Source: Cristatella mucedo
Lineage: Eukaryota; Bryozoa; Phylactolaemata; Cristatellidae
Reading direction: 5' to 3'
NCBI GenBank assembly: GCA_009760855.2
Contig: WPIO01000012.1
Span: 6,011,501 to 6,075,500 of the forward strand
Length of the DNA: 64,000 bases
The position numbers and the translations under genes are program-made. Positions 1-11,059 of this stretch are shown piece by piece; position 1 is the first letter of the stretch; every line of letters begins with the position of its first letter. A model generated the notes under the pieces. That model was not told the DNA's origin and ran no database searches. It saw nothing but the letters and a program-made list of their open reading frames with translations.

Positions 1-649
1 TTTCATGGTCGACGTCACGGCATTCTAAAAACGATGCGAAAATAGCCCGTGCTGTTGCATTGCTAAGCCGTGTATACATGGCCAGAGTCAGGGCAGCCAC
101 TTAAAAGTGAATTGCTGATTACATGGAACTCAACTGCAGATCAATACATGTGCATTGGTATTACATCAAGGGCAAAAATTGCCAAGGCAAGGATTTTCGA
201 GACAGAGAAAGAGAGTGCAAGGAGAGAGAGACACACATAGACAGAGACACACTGCAAACTACTGGACAGATGTCCTGTATGTGCAGAAGCACTCTGCAAT
301 TGTGCAATTGTCACTGATCAGCTTGTACACTTCTGCACAAGCTTACATGAATGCCTAGAAAGAGGTTTATTTCCTGGAGACCTATAGAAATGCAGTATAA
401 CAATTATTATTCTTAATGTAGCAAGACCTATGCTCAATTCTTCTACCTCTCCTTCGACTGAAGTGAGATGACTATCCATAGTGCAGGCCTCACAACTACA
501 GAACATGCAAGAATTCCAGTAGTCTAGAGTCAGTCCAACTCCCCTTGATCAGCCGTCTCGACCGAGATGCTTCGAATCGGAAGCAGTTGCTGAGGCAACT
601 TACAGTGGACCAACAGGTCGACAAGATGAATGCAGACACGGCTAGTCTA
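1..649. other. No host gene recognised; one solo LINE end
   Basis: Probably intronic or downstream sequence of the TRIM gene. The only recognisable item is a short degenerate LINE 3' end at about 354-420 ('gcctagaaagag', later 'attattattc'). No NHL-repeat or filamin-like translation was seen on the minus strand. Confidence 0.4.
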
Positions 650-1265
650 ATCCCTGGGTGTGCAATCAAGCGCTTACAGTTGGTGCAAAATTCAGCAGCT
701 ATGCTAGTCTGTCAAGAGCATCGAAATTGCCACATCACACCACTTCTCGCCGACCTGCACTGGCACTCAATCAAGCAGCGCACCGACTTCAAGGTTCTGT
801 CACTGACTTATAGGTCCCTCCATTCTCTGGCTCTAGCCTACCTATCAGAACTACTCCCCCACCAGAACTTTCCCCCAGGCGAAGAATCGTACAACCCAAC
901 CCACTGTTCTGACTCGAATCGTTTAGCCTTACTTCGTACAAACCTCAAAACCGTTGGAGACCGCGCTTTTAGTTCCTATGCTCCCAAAGTTTGTAACTCA
1001 CTGCTAACACACGTCACAGCATCCCCTGACATGACATTTAAAAAGAAGCTTGAAACAATGCATCTGTTTAACAACGCATTTGGTGGGTCTTTGTAATTCG
1101 TTCTTCGTGTGTATGCACCTGCTTACACTATGCCTGTTATTTGTGGATGCTACCACCAATCATTCGGTAATGCTTTCTATATAGCATCTTTAAAATGCCT
1201 AGAAAGAGATTCGGTTCTCTGATGGTGCTATACAAATGCATTATTATTATTATTATTATTATTAC
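650..1265 (+). mobile_element. LINE family I, 5'-truncated 3' end with ATT tail
   Basis: Encodes the C-terminal tail of the LINE ORF2 ('CAIKRLQLVQNSAAMLVC', 'HITPLLADLHW', 'RSLHSLALAYLSELLP', 'KTVGDRAFSSYAPKVCNSLL'), with a stop at 1096. It continues through a 3' UTR to 'gcctagaaagagattcggt' and a run of TTA units at 1240-1264. It is antisense to the TRIM gene. 5' truncation is expected for target-primed reverse transcription. Confidence 0.8.
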
Positions 1266-2293
1266 TATAATTGCTACCCCATCTGGGCTTTCCAAAACTC
1301 TATGCATCGATAGCCCAAACAAAATAGGGCACGTGTATTTTTTGCAAGCAGGCCTGCCCCATTCGAGCCATTCTCGAACGAAAAGAGCCAGGAGCACCGA
1401 GTTATCAAAAACATGTCAGCAGTTAGTAAATTGCATTTTTAAATATATTTGGACAGTGTGCAGTCAGAATGGCAGTATATTATATTATTACAGCACACGC
1501 GTTTGCACCTACAGGATGCCATGTGCACGGTCGATCCTCCATTACAAGATGGCCGACTCCGGGAAAACACGAACTCAGAAGCATTGCAGCTCACCAAGCC
1601 ACCACACCTGATTGATCGATTCTTACCCTAACAAGTACTTCTGGCCTCCATGATTTTTGTCCAGACTCAACACGTAGCTATTCATACCTGTATACGCAAA
1701 CAGTCTCCTAAAGGAGAGATGGAGGCACAGTCAATTAAGCCTAACCAATACCAACAAACCGATTGTAACTCACAGTCTGAGGCATTGCACTGGCAGCCAA
1801 GTCTTTCTCACCCTTTGAATGCCCTAACATGTTTACTCCTTTTGCGCTGCTCTCTGGTCTCAGCCTACGACGACAGTAACACACCCATTAGCCAACCACC
1901 CAGCTCAAAAGGGAATTTCCAGCACCAAGCATGAATAATCGTGAATCTTGGTGGAAAACAACCGACTTATCAGGCCAATCAGACTAGGTCGGAAGTAAAG
2001 CCAAGAGCAGAAAAAGCCAAGGCCGAAATTCTAATCAGCTATACCGGTCTAAAAGAGAATGCCAAAAAGTTTTACCTGGGTGGGCCTCACAGAAAAACAA
2101 GCTTGGCCAACGTAAAATGACAACAATCATGTATCCTGTGAAGAGAAGTGCTGCTGCGCCTTGTGCCACACAGGGTAATGGTCAGGCAGCAGCACCACTT
2201 GGCTAAACAGTGGTTGCAAGTTGCCCAGTAGAAAGGTCGCGAGATGTCACCGGCTGAGAAGAGTTAAGATCGCTTTCTGCCGAGCAGTCATAC
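1266..2293. other. TRIM intron/downstream sequence, nothing recognised
   Basis: About 1 kb immediately 3' (minus strand) of the last visible TRIM exon. No conserved translation, RNA gene or repeat was recognised on either strand. Confidence 0.4.
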
Positions 2294-2420
2294 CCTTCGG
2301 CCTTCTGTTGCACCATCAAGTTCTTTCAGGATCTCTTTCTTTCGCTCGTCGAGCTGTGCTTTGTAGAAGTTGAAGGTCTCGTTGATGTTCTTCACTGCAT
2401 CGTTGTAGTGGCTCTGCAGC
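2294..2420 (-). CDS. TRIM gene exon 4: coiled coil, last exon in window
   Basis: A strong polypyrimidine acceptor ('cgccttctcttcag') makes Arg from AG+G and then reads 'LQSHYNDAVKNINETF', 'NFYKAQLDERKKEILKELDG', 'ATEGRR'. It is highly charged and helical, like the TRIM-NHL coiled coil. A GTATGA donor at phase 0 follows; reading on gives a stop after one residue, so more exons are required further left. None was recognised between 1 and 2293. Confidence 0.83.
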
Positions 2421-2607
2421 CTGAAGAGAAGGCGAGCCGAGTGGAAGCCGATGAACTTCAGCGGCATAGTACAAGGCCGAGCAGCAGTTGACCTCCGGGC
2501 CAGGCATCGCCCAGCCGACTGCAGGTCATGTCAGCAAAGACGGCAGCACGTCGCTGTTCTCAAAGGCAGCCAGCTGGGTGTGGCCTCTGGGGGGGCACCA
2601 GCCTCAC

Positions 2608-3148
2608 CTGTTGGACGTATGCTCGATCGTCTTCTTGGCGCTTCGAAGGTTGTTGGCTTTGACCTTCGCCTTGCCGACGAGCTGCCGAAGCAGGTCGGTG
2701 TGCTGGCCGAGCAGGGGCTCGCTCAGATAATCGTACTCGTGGCCGTGGTGAGCGCCGCTGGCGCCACACTCCTTGCACGTCAGCGCACCGCACGTCTTGC
2801 AGAAGAAGCGGACCGGCTCGAGCCGATGCTCGGCGCAGCAGAGCGGGCGCTCGGCTAGCACCACAGCAGCTGCAGCCGCCCCCGACGGCGAAGCCACCCC
2901 CGACTGCTGCGTTCCGGCGGCCGCCGCAGCGGCAGCAGCAGCAGCAGCTGCTGCCGACATCAGATGAGTGTCCTCGAATGCTTGCACGAGGTGCCCCTCG
3001 AAGCAGTGCATGTACTGGTGCGCAGTGACACAGTTCGGGCAGAGCAGATTGTCGCAGCTGAAGCAGCGCGCCACCGCGCCCATGTCGCTCTTGCAGCCAG
3101 TGCAGCTCCTCGACTGGGCGCCAACGGCTCCGAATGCCAAGTGCTCGC
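2608..3148 (-). CDS. TRIM gene exon 3: two B-box zinc fingers with polyalanine linker, start of coiled coil
   Basis: The acceptor 'cgtttgcag' joins in phase to exon 2, making a Gly codon. B-box 1 reads C-x2-C-x9-C-x2-C-x4-C-x2-C-x3-H-x8-H ('CFSCDNLLCPNC', 'AHQYMHCFEGH'). B-box 2 is 'CCAEH', 'FFCKTCGALTCKEC', 'HHGH'. Between them is a run of 13 alanines written with all four GCN codons, then a second five-alanine run. After B-box 2, 'LLRQLVGKAKVKANNLRSA' starts the coiled coil. The exon is markedly more GC-rich than the surrounding introns. The donor is CAG/GTGAGG, phase 2; unspliced reading stops at once. Confidence 0.87.
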
Positions 3149-3347
3149 CTGCAAACGCCAAGACGTGAGGGCACCGAGTGGACGGGCGAGGAAGCTCCGG
3201 CTGCCTGACGCTGCCAAATAGAGAGCGCTGTATGTCGGCACGAGAGCTGCATTCGAGGTCAAGACAGGGTCGTGGACGGCTCGCAGTCGCGGACAGGAGG
3301 CAACGGCGAGTGGTGGTTCGAACCACTGCACTTCGACCGGCGCTCAC

Positions 3348-3522
3348 CTGCCGACGCTGCCTCAATGGCTCGCTTCACGGCATAGTCGGGTACGAGGTCA
3401 GCGGAACCTCCGGGTCCTAGGCATGTCACGTGCTTACAAGTAGGACAGCCAATGCCTCCATCACCTTCCAGCGGTTTCTTATCCAAGCACGACTGGCAGA
3501 ACGTGTGAAAGCAGTCCAAGAC
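3348..3522 (-). CDS. TRIM gene exon 2: rest of the RING finger
   Basis: The acceptor 'tgctgcag' precedes GTC-TTG-GAC-TGC. The exon encodes 'VLDCFHTFCQSCLDKK' followed by 'GIGCPTCK', supplying Cys50, His52, Cys55, Cys58, Cys72 and Cys75. With exon 1 this gives a complete C3HC4 RING, C-x2-C-x11-C-x-H-x2-C-x2-C-x13-C-x2-C. The end 'DLVPDYAVKRAIEAASA' resembles the 'NY.lk..ie' segment that follows many TRIM RINGs. The donor is CAG/GTGAGC, phase 1. Reading through it enters an unrelated frame that stops at 3259, so the intron (3347-3149, 199 bp) is needed to reach the B-boxes. Confidence 0.87.
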
Positions 3523-6500
3523 CTGCAGCAGGCACGCACACGTGGTCTCTCATAGCATTATAGAACCACAAAAAACCATGTTGGCTGGTGCCCTTAACGG
3601 CGGTGGGGTCGGATGGGGGAGGTGGGTGGGTGGGAAGGGCACAGGACAATGACAGTGGGACGTAAAAGGCATTCATTTGCCGAGGACACAAAGAGCCTCT
3701 CAAAAGTCACTGGCTCCGGCGACGAGGAAACAGCACAAGATAAGCGAGCAAACGCGGTCCAAAAGCCTCGACGCAAGATCGACAACAGAACAAAAAGCAA
3801 AGGAACGCAGTAACGTGCACGAGCTCGATCATGAGGGGGGAAGGGGAAGCACTCACCAGACCAATATAAACTGCTCAAACCTGGCATGGCAGAGAAACAA
3901 ATGCCGAGCTCGGCTCCAGCACGAGCAAGCCAAGCCGTGCCGTGCTGGATGGCTCGCCGGAGCGCGTTTGCAACGGCCAGGCACAGCCAGGCGGCATGCA
4001 CGCCAAACAGCAAAAGCCGGCAGTCGAGTGGAAACAGCCATCTCAGCCTCAGCATGCTGCATTAAACACAATGCCAAAAGCTCTGGACATGCCCAGCAGC
4101 ACCAAGGACAGCGCTCGAAGGCTGAGCACACCAGCCTCAGCATGCTGTCAATAGATCCAAGCACAGGCTTCCCAAGGTGGAGACCTCACAACCCCAATGT
4201 GCTGGCTCGGAAGGGTGCAGTCAAGATATGGCCTCCTTGCCATAATCCTAAGAATACCCCTGCATGCAAGCAACCACTTGGTATGCTACTGAGAGTTGAC
4301 TGGCACTGTTAATTGTGCTGTGCATATACTCCCCCCCCCACATCCTACTAGTGACTGCCGGAACTGGCACCAAAACAGGTCTGCTGATTTAACAACTTCA
4401 TTGATATAGCAACAGTATAGCCTTAGTGACTATCACTACCGCTTGCAGTGGCCAACCAAGAGTTGCACGCTGTGGGACTCCGACGTACAGCCTAGCAGTA
4501 CAGCACCCAGCGTTAATTCGGCATTTAGCTTCTACGGCCCCATCGATCCTTCCATCCCCACGGACAAGAAGGGTACATCATGCAAAGTAGCACAGCGCTA
4601 CACTACACAGTGCATGTTCAGCTCTTAGAGCGCTATAGAAATGGCTTATTCTTATTATTAAATCGGCTTACATACACTCAAGGCACTTATCACGGAAAAT
4701 CCAGGTAAAAATAGTGGTATGAAAGGGGGCAAAAAAAACTTTGGGACACCAGGCCTTGCACAGCCACATTAAACACTGAGCAATTTTGCATGGCAAAATA
4801 AATGCCCTATCGCCAGAGGAATATGAGCCTCCATCCCCTTCAGATGGAGGAACAAGTGGCAAATGAAGAAACAAGTGGAGAATGAGTGCACCTAAAAGTG
4901 AGTGACAGAAACTTGAATTGGCATGTTACCTCATAGCAAGGAAGTGAAGGTCAGTGAAAGGTGATGTAATGTGTAGCAGTTGCATTTAACAAGTGCAGCG
5001 GCCTGTCCCCCAAAGCAGGAACAACTTCCCACCATTACAGTGTGGTGCCTTTATGTATGCATGCATGCATGCCTTAATTATCTCAAGCTGCTACTCCATA
5101 AACAAATGAGGGGCTAAGTGATTGCTTTGATGGAGTTTTCTCCAGCACACCCAAAGCCCTAGAGGCTGTTGGCATGCATTCAAAAAGCTAAGGGCTGCCA
5201 TAGCAAGCAACAGAGTGGAAAGAACGGCTTATGTAGTAGGAGGCCGGTCGACCAAGTGAGAGGCACAGAAGTAGCAGTAAAAGACGGTTGGAAAGAAATG
5301 CCAGAATTAACACAAAAAATGTAGCATAAGAATTGTGCAAGAGCAGCACCAGTTCAGCTAGGTAAGGAGCTCAACCATGGCCAGCCTTATAAGTCAAGAG
5401 TGGGGTGCGTTTTAGTGTGCCTGTTGTTCAACCGGTAGCCACCGCAGACCTTTAGTAATGTGCACACCTGGATTTTTTCAAGATATTTAAAGAGAAATCC
5501 AACGGCCATGCCTAGGAGAAATAGTAGAGGCTTAACTGACACTTTCTTTTGGCAGCCCTCAAGAACATAAAACAGTCTAAGCTGGCAAGAGAATTAGGAA
5601 GCTCGTCATCCTAGTCATCCTAGCTAGCTGCTATTAACTATTGCACCATCACTTATGCAAGCTTGCCGTTGATCACTGCTTGCCATTCATCACTGCCTGC
5701 CGTTCATCACAGCCTGCCGTCCATCACAGCCTGCCGTTCATGGCAGACTAGTGGGCCCATTATCACGAGCTTAAACCGAAAATATTGTCATTACACCCAC
5801 GGGCAACAACAAACAGCCGAGCTCAGCATGACTGCCCCCAGATACTCAACGTCTGCCTCTCAATGCCTGACCACCAGTGGAACAGATACAGCCTATAGAA
5901 CCAACACGGCGAGCCAGCACATAGGCTGGCTAGTTCATCCAGCTCAGTTCGAGGTCACCACGATCTACTGCACAAATCCTGCATGGCGCCTGGATGGCAG
6001 CACCAAGCGAGTGGCAGGCTGAATGGTGGCAAGCTTTCTGTGGAATACCCAAAGGTATCACGAAGAAGTCAGGTAAAGGTCCACACCGTGCTTGGAGTCG
6101 CACTACACCTCCATCAGCCTACTTGGAAGCAGCCCACAAGCCAACCCAGCCTCCCTCATTCGAGCACCAAGCGATTACTTCTGGCCACAAACGGCATACA
6201 GCTCCATCCCTGCATTCTAACTTAACAAATGCAATCAATAAAGAAAAAAATCATTACTGCCTTTTCATCATTGGTTGAGCCCTCACTGCCATTCCAACTG
6301 GCCAGCAGATATCCATAGCACACTGAGAGCTGGTGCATTCGGCACGCTGCTGTTTATACTAAGAAGACAAAGGCAGAAGCTTTGAAGACCATGTCTCGGG
6401 ATCATAGGCAGCCAAGCGAACGGTGGGCGCAGACTGCCTCACTGGGGAATGCCTCACTACCACCTGCACAGCACGCAAGGTGGGCAGGTGCCGATGAATG

Positions 6501-7178
6501 AGCGAGTAAGCGAGCGGCTGGCTCAAGCATCAGACATGGCAGAAGTAGGGCATCAGCTACTGCTGCTCTTTCACGGGCGAGGCCATCTTCTCAGTCAGGA
6601 GGCACGGCTTACACGCAAGCCTCACCGGCCGCACAAGGCTGGCCGTGGGGCCAACTGCGTGAGCGCAACTACCCACGAAGGCAATCGTCGGGACAAGCAC
6701 CGGAAGCAGTCGGCATGGACATGCGCAGGTCACACAAGGAAGCAACTATACAACTGCAGCATGCAAGAGCACAAGGATGCTTGCATTCTTGCATGCTGCA
6801 GCCTCACTAGCTGCTCGTCTCGCTGTAGTGGGATCCTCGAGATACATGTAAGTCGTCGTGCGATGGTGTCGTGCAGCAAGAGAGCACTCCTGCGCGCATG
6901 AGCTGGGAGCAGGAAAGTGCGGGCAGGTGCCGCTCGTGCGCACAGCCAGCAGCTCTTCCTCCTCCCAGCGAGCAAATGCTAGCAGGCTGACAACAAAGGC
7001 GACAGGCCTCGGTTTGACTAGTCAGCAACGTCTATAAGCTATGCGCTTCTGCACATGTCCGCCTCAAGGAGCACGGCATGACTAAAACTATGCACGTTTC
7101 CGTAACGAAAAGGTCGGACGGCATGCCGTCAGACACCCGGCGAGCATGCAACGAAGCTACAGCCTTTACGTTAGGTAC
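3523..7178 (-). other. TRIM intron 1 (3.66 kb)
   Basis: Bounded by the AAG/GTACCT donor at 7178 and the CTGCAG acceptor at 3523. It holds a short minisatellite (5660-5745), a TGCA repeat (5056-5075) and a degenerate LINE tail (about 4626-4662, 'gcgctatagaaatgg' plus TTA units). The reading frames in it show no recognisable protein. Confidence 0.65.
5660..5745. repeat. Minisatellite, about 17-18 bp unit, 4-5 copies
   Basis: Successive copies of a 'gcctgccgttcatcaca'-like unit with small differences, ending at 'gttcatggcagac'. It lies inside TRIM intron 1. Confidence 0.75.
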
Positions 7179-7316
7179 CTTGGGGAGAACAAAGGTCTGC
7201 GTGCAGAGCGGACATTTCAAGTTGATGCCCGTGCTCGGCGGGTCGGCGCTGTAGCAGGACAGATCGCCGGAAGACGTCGACGATGCATCCGTGGCAGACG
7301 TCGTGACTGACGACAT
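7179..7316 (-). CDS. TRIM gene exon 1: start and first zinc-ligand pair of the RING
   Basis: Forty-six codons starting ATG-TCG-TCA and ending CCC-AAG before a GTACCT donor (phase 0). The first 30 residues are Ser/Thr-rich and look disordered. The exon ends 'LKCPLCTQTFVLPK', which holds the first C-x2-C pair (Cys35, Cys38) of the RING. Translating past the donor loses RING similarity at once, which supports the splice site. An upstream in-frame ATG at 7367 is an alternative start. Confidence 0.82.
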
Positions 7317-7834
7317 TGCAAAGTCAAAAAAGCAAGACGATGATTCGACGACAAGAAGATGATCCAACCCAGATACAGTTCAGCTGGTGGCAGATCCGTG
7401 CAGACTTTAAACAGAGCGAAACGAATGCTATCCCTAGAAGAAAATAACGGCAGGATGAGTACACAGCAACACACGAACTGGCAACTTTATCAGAGCATGC
7501 AAATCTACAGTACACGACCGTAGCAGGGGGTCACCAAACAGAAGAAACCTCGACGCACCCAAATTTAGCAGCAGCAGCATCAGCAAGTCAAACTCGGCCA
7601 CTGACATGTACACATTGCAGGTCACAGCGACGGTTTCAGACTACCCTCAGCAGCATCAGTATCTCTCTAAACGGTTAATGCCAGCAGCCAAACGCACCTC
7701 CCTTCATCAGCAGCTGGGTCAGCTAAGACCAAGCAGCTAGTTCAGGCCCTAATGCCGTACCCAGCAGTCATGCTAACACCCATACCAGAATTGATGACCT
7801 CCTGTGGCACTCTGCTTTTCAGACCACGTGTGCG

Positions 7835-7998
<164 letters not shown>

Positions 7999-8057
7999 CA
8001 GCCGACACAACTGCACCAAGCTCTCGAAGAACCCCAAGACAAGCAGCTATTGAGTGA

Positions 8058-8470
8058 TCAATGTAATGTAATGTAATGTGTCCCTGTCCACAACTCCACA
8101 GTGAAGTCACAAATGGGTGTTACACATATGAGCTTTTTATGGTGGACTCAAAGCCTACTTCGACGGCTTTCGATATGCATGCAGTAGCTAGCAAACTTCA
8201 TCTCAAGCAACCAAGAGAAAGTGAAAAGCATAGCTTAGTTACAAGGGCAGTTGAGGTAGTGAGTAGCATGGAAGTAGCAGCTCAGAACGACTGGAAAAGG
8301 ATGTGCCATAGTCGGCAGCAGGAGAGTAGATGTCGTTGCTTAAGAATTGTGGAAACAAGTTCCACATTCTAGGACCTGAAAAGCATAAGCGTCTGTCACC
8401 AACGGTCTTTAAGTGGATGAATGTAACAGCTAATGTATTGTCCATGAAGCATCTGAAGGCAAGCTAAAAC
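8058..8470 (-). mobile_element. LINE family II, 5'-truncated copy with TACAT-type tail
   Basis: Minus-strand translation gives 'MDNTLAVTFIHLKTVGDR', 'GPRMWNLFPQFLSND', 'SPAADYGTSF', matching the C-terminal ORF end of the other family II copies (20540, 46640, 51290). The 3' end carries the family's 'gtggagttgtgga' element, followed by a pentanucleotide ATTAC tail at about 8058-8080. Confidence 0.75.
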
Positions 8471-9261
8471 TGGTGCAGCAACACAGCAAAAAACCATGGC
8501 CACGAAGTGTTTGGAATGATCAGACGGCCTGTCTTAAGCTAGTACCAGAATGAAACTTTCAAAAAGGAATTGAACAAGTAGGATGACAAGACCAATGCAA
8601 TCGTACCAGCAACACAATCAAGATCTTTACTACTAATCTGAGGTAGATCCATAGAACAAAAGCACAACACCAGAACCTCCAAAAAATGGATTTCAAGAAT
8701 AACTTCAAGAAAGATCTTTATGAATAAATAACAATGAATTTGATATAGACAGACAAAAGATTACCAAATTAGTATTTTGATACACCAAAATATAAGTGCA
8801 CAGTATAACTCTGTTAACATCACCCTGTTTAGTTAATATCTTCTTTTGACTGCGCTGAGCTGGACACTGGTTTCTCACTAGAAAAAATTGCTAGTTAGCT
8901 ATTGCACTGCTGATGTACAGGCCGAGCAAGATGCATTTAGAACAGCCAAAAACACCAATATTTCAAAATTTCGACTAAATAAAAGAATCCTGTTATTTTG
9001 TATATTTCTAAGCACTTAATAGGTTATAAACTACCATAAACTGGTGCCTGCCTCTCTAGGGATAGCAGCCCTACTTTGGGTTTGTAGTTGGCATCTGGAT
9101 TCAATAGAGTGGGTCTATTATCAGAAGACTGGCCTCGACCATTGACTGCCACACTTGGTGAAAACAATAGATAAATTGGGCAGTTGAACCAACTAACCTT
9201 TAATTTTACATTGACCACGACCATCTGGGAAGAGATATGTACACCGTTGATATCTGAGCAT

Positions 9262-9390
9262 AATTATAATTCATTTGTATTATAATTCATTTGTACCTAA
9301 GAAAACTTAATCTCTATTCAGGCACTTCACATGTGCCACGGGGCTCGAGCCCACGACCTCGGAATCAAATATATTCACCTTGAGAGAGCA
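9262..9390 (-). mobile_element. SINE-1 copy (tRNA-derived head, LINE-like tail)
   Basis: On the minus strand it reads 'gaggtcgtgggctcgagcc' (a B box, GGCTCGAGCCC), then 'gtgaagtgcctgaatagag', 'attaagttttcttaggta' and 'caaatgaattataata'. Head and tail match the SINE-1 copies at 35756, 42684 and 56055. Confidence 0.7.
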
Positions 9391-10649
9391 TGCACCAAAA
9401 AGCGCCTAGGCTTAGAGAGTGCTCCAACCACCTTTCCATCATGCAACCTATTTTCTGCAAGGAGGCTCTGGAGAGTTACAGATGGCAACACGTAGCATTA
9501 TTTTATCAGTATGGTCACGAATTTATAAATCTCAAACGCCTGACCCGTAAAGTTTATCGCATCAGGAATTTGCGTCTCATCGGTGCCAAAACCAGGTAAA
9601 GAAATATTCACTTCATCCAGGTTCGAAATAAAAAGGATCAACTTAATTTGTGTGAATAAGATTCGGTGATACACAAAATGCAAAAAAGGTTATGACACCC
9701 TTTAATCTCACTATGCATGACTAACAACGAGTGCAATTGGATATTGAACAGAAGCATCAAAAGGCTCACACTAGTAGACTTGAATGAACTTGATTGGTCG
9801 ACAGAGCAGTATTAATTGCAGACAAACACTAGCCATTACAACATGCTACATGAGGCTTGAACATGATTAGGGACAACTTTTCAAGTCGAGTTGGGTGGTA
9901 ATCAACAAAAGTATGTTGCAGGCAATGCAATACATATAAGCTAATATGAAATACAGAGATCCCACAGCAATCTTTTTTAGCAGTTACCTCAAAAATATTA
10001 CTGCCTTCAAGCACTGCAAGACGGTGTCTTTTGTCGAGGATCATGATCCGTGCAAGTATACCGTGCAGTTTGTTTGAGTATGGTTGAAGCCTCCGGGAAG
10101 ATCAAAATAAACCCTCATCCATTGCTCACTAGAGAGTTCTTAACGGCATATGATACAGAACGTATGGGTAAGGCAGCCATAGCTAACAAACTGGTGGTGA
10201 CATATAACCCATATTTCATCTAATGTATGCTGAATCTTGATATGATCTTAAGGTCCCATTGAGAGGTACCGGTGTGCGAATGTATCGAAATAATTGGAAG
10301 ACACCTGGGGAGGGTTATTAATAGTTCGGGAATACGTCGGGCCAGCTGCAAGAACCTCATCAGCAACGGCAGCTTGTGGACACAGCAGCTCTTTTGGACA
10401 AGCTTGGCTCTGGTGGCCAGGCTGGGAATGCCTGGCCAGTGGTCACATACATCCACGAGTACCACCCCCTCGGTGGCTACCTTTTCTCTAGGGGCCTGTC
10501 GGTCTGGCAGTGGCCACCAATCGCCAGAGGATAGGGCAAGCCAAACCCTCGAGATCGCAGCATAACGTAGTAGGGAAATTCAGGGTACAAATTCAACGAT
10601 CTCGAGCCTTGATCAGCCAGTGGAGATAGCTCTGCAGCCAGACAGGGAG

Positions 10650-10830
10650 CTAGATCTAGACAATCAAAAGGTCCCCCATCACGACCTCGGCCCCGAGGTC
10701 GTGGGTTCAAATCCTGCGGTGGGCGATTCTGTATCGCCACTGCAAGCGGTGGTGATAGCCGTAAAGGCTCTTCTGTCGCTATACAAAAAGAGGCTGTTTA
10801 ATCAGCTAGGATTTATTATTTATTTATTTA
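10650..10830 (+). mobile_element. SINE-2 copy (tRNA-derived head, distinct tail)
   Basis: The head 'cgaggtcgtgggttcaaatc' has a good pol III B box (GGTTCAAATCC). The body 'ccactgcaagcggtggtga', 'tagccgtaaaggctcttctg', 'tcgctatacaaaaagaggc', 'tgtttaatcagc' and a TTTA-rich end follow. The same body recurs at 50808, 54345, 61465 and 63590. Confidence 0.75.
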
Positions 10831-11059
10831 CTCGTTCACCAAGTTTAAGCTTTTGGGTTCACTGTGACTTATAAAGCAGAAAGGAGGCTATCCCCACACC
10901 CAATCGCAACAAAAAACTCGGCGTTCTACTCAAGAGAAATGACACGGATGACAACTGATAACAAATAGTCCGGATCTGAGAGCACATAGTAAAGCAGCCG
11001 TGCTCACGCCCTACCTTAAGATAGTAACCAGCATAATGTGTCGTATAAATCTCCACCTA

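Larger units (their letters stand above)
2294..7316 (-). other. Gene span: TRIM-family E3 ubiquitin ligase (RING, B-box, B-box, coiled coil), 3' part outside window
   Basis: Four exons on the minus strand (7316-7179, 3522-3348, 3148-2608, 2420-2294) join in phase into 327 codons without a stop. Domain order is RING (Cys35 to Cys75), B-box 1 (Cys120 to His157), an alanine-rich linker (about 169-203), B-box 2 (Cys208 to His241) and a coiled coil (about 255-327). That order is known from TRIM71/LIN-41, TRIM2/3-like and TIF1 proteins, which act as RING ubiquitin ligases. The coiled coil, with its 'NETFNFYKAQLDERKKE' segment, looks most like the TRIM-NHL group, but the C-terminal domain that would decide this lies beyond the left edge, so no symbol is given. 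The largest visible intron is 3.66 kb. An in-frame ATG at 7367 would add 17 residues, but it has T at -3, while the ATG at 7316 has G at -3. Confidence 0.85.

Noticed and set aside
2316-2507. Minus-strand frame starting 'MPGPEVNCC' over TRIM exon 4
   Set aside because: It is the wrong frame. The frame giving the coiled coil starts at acceptor 2421 and joins exon 3 in phase.
2451-2967. Plus-strand frames of 135 and 64 codons opposite the TRIM exons
   Set aside because: Antisense shadows of GC-rich coding exons; no independent domain or splice evidence.
3594-4312. Overlapping frames of 153 and 211 codons on opposite strands in TRIM intron 1
   Set aside because: Low stop density follows from local composition; translations show no domain and there are no supporting splice sites.
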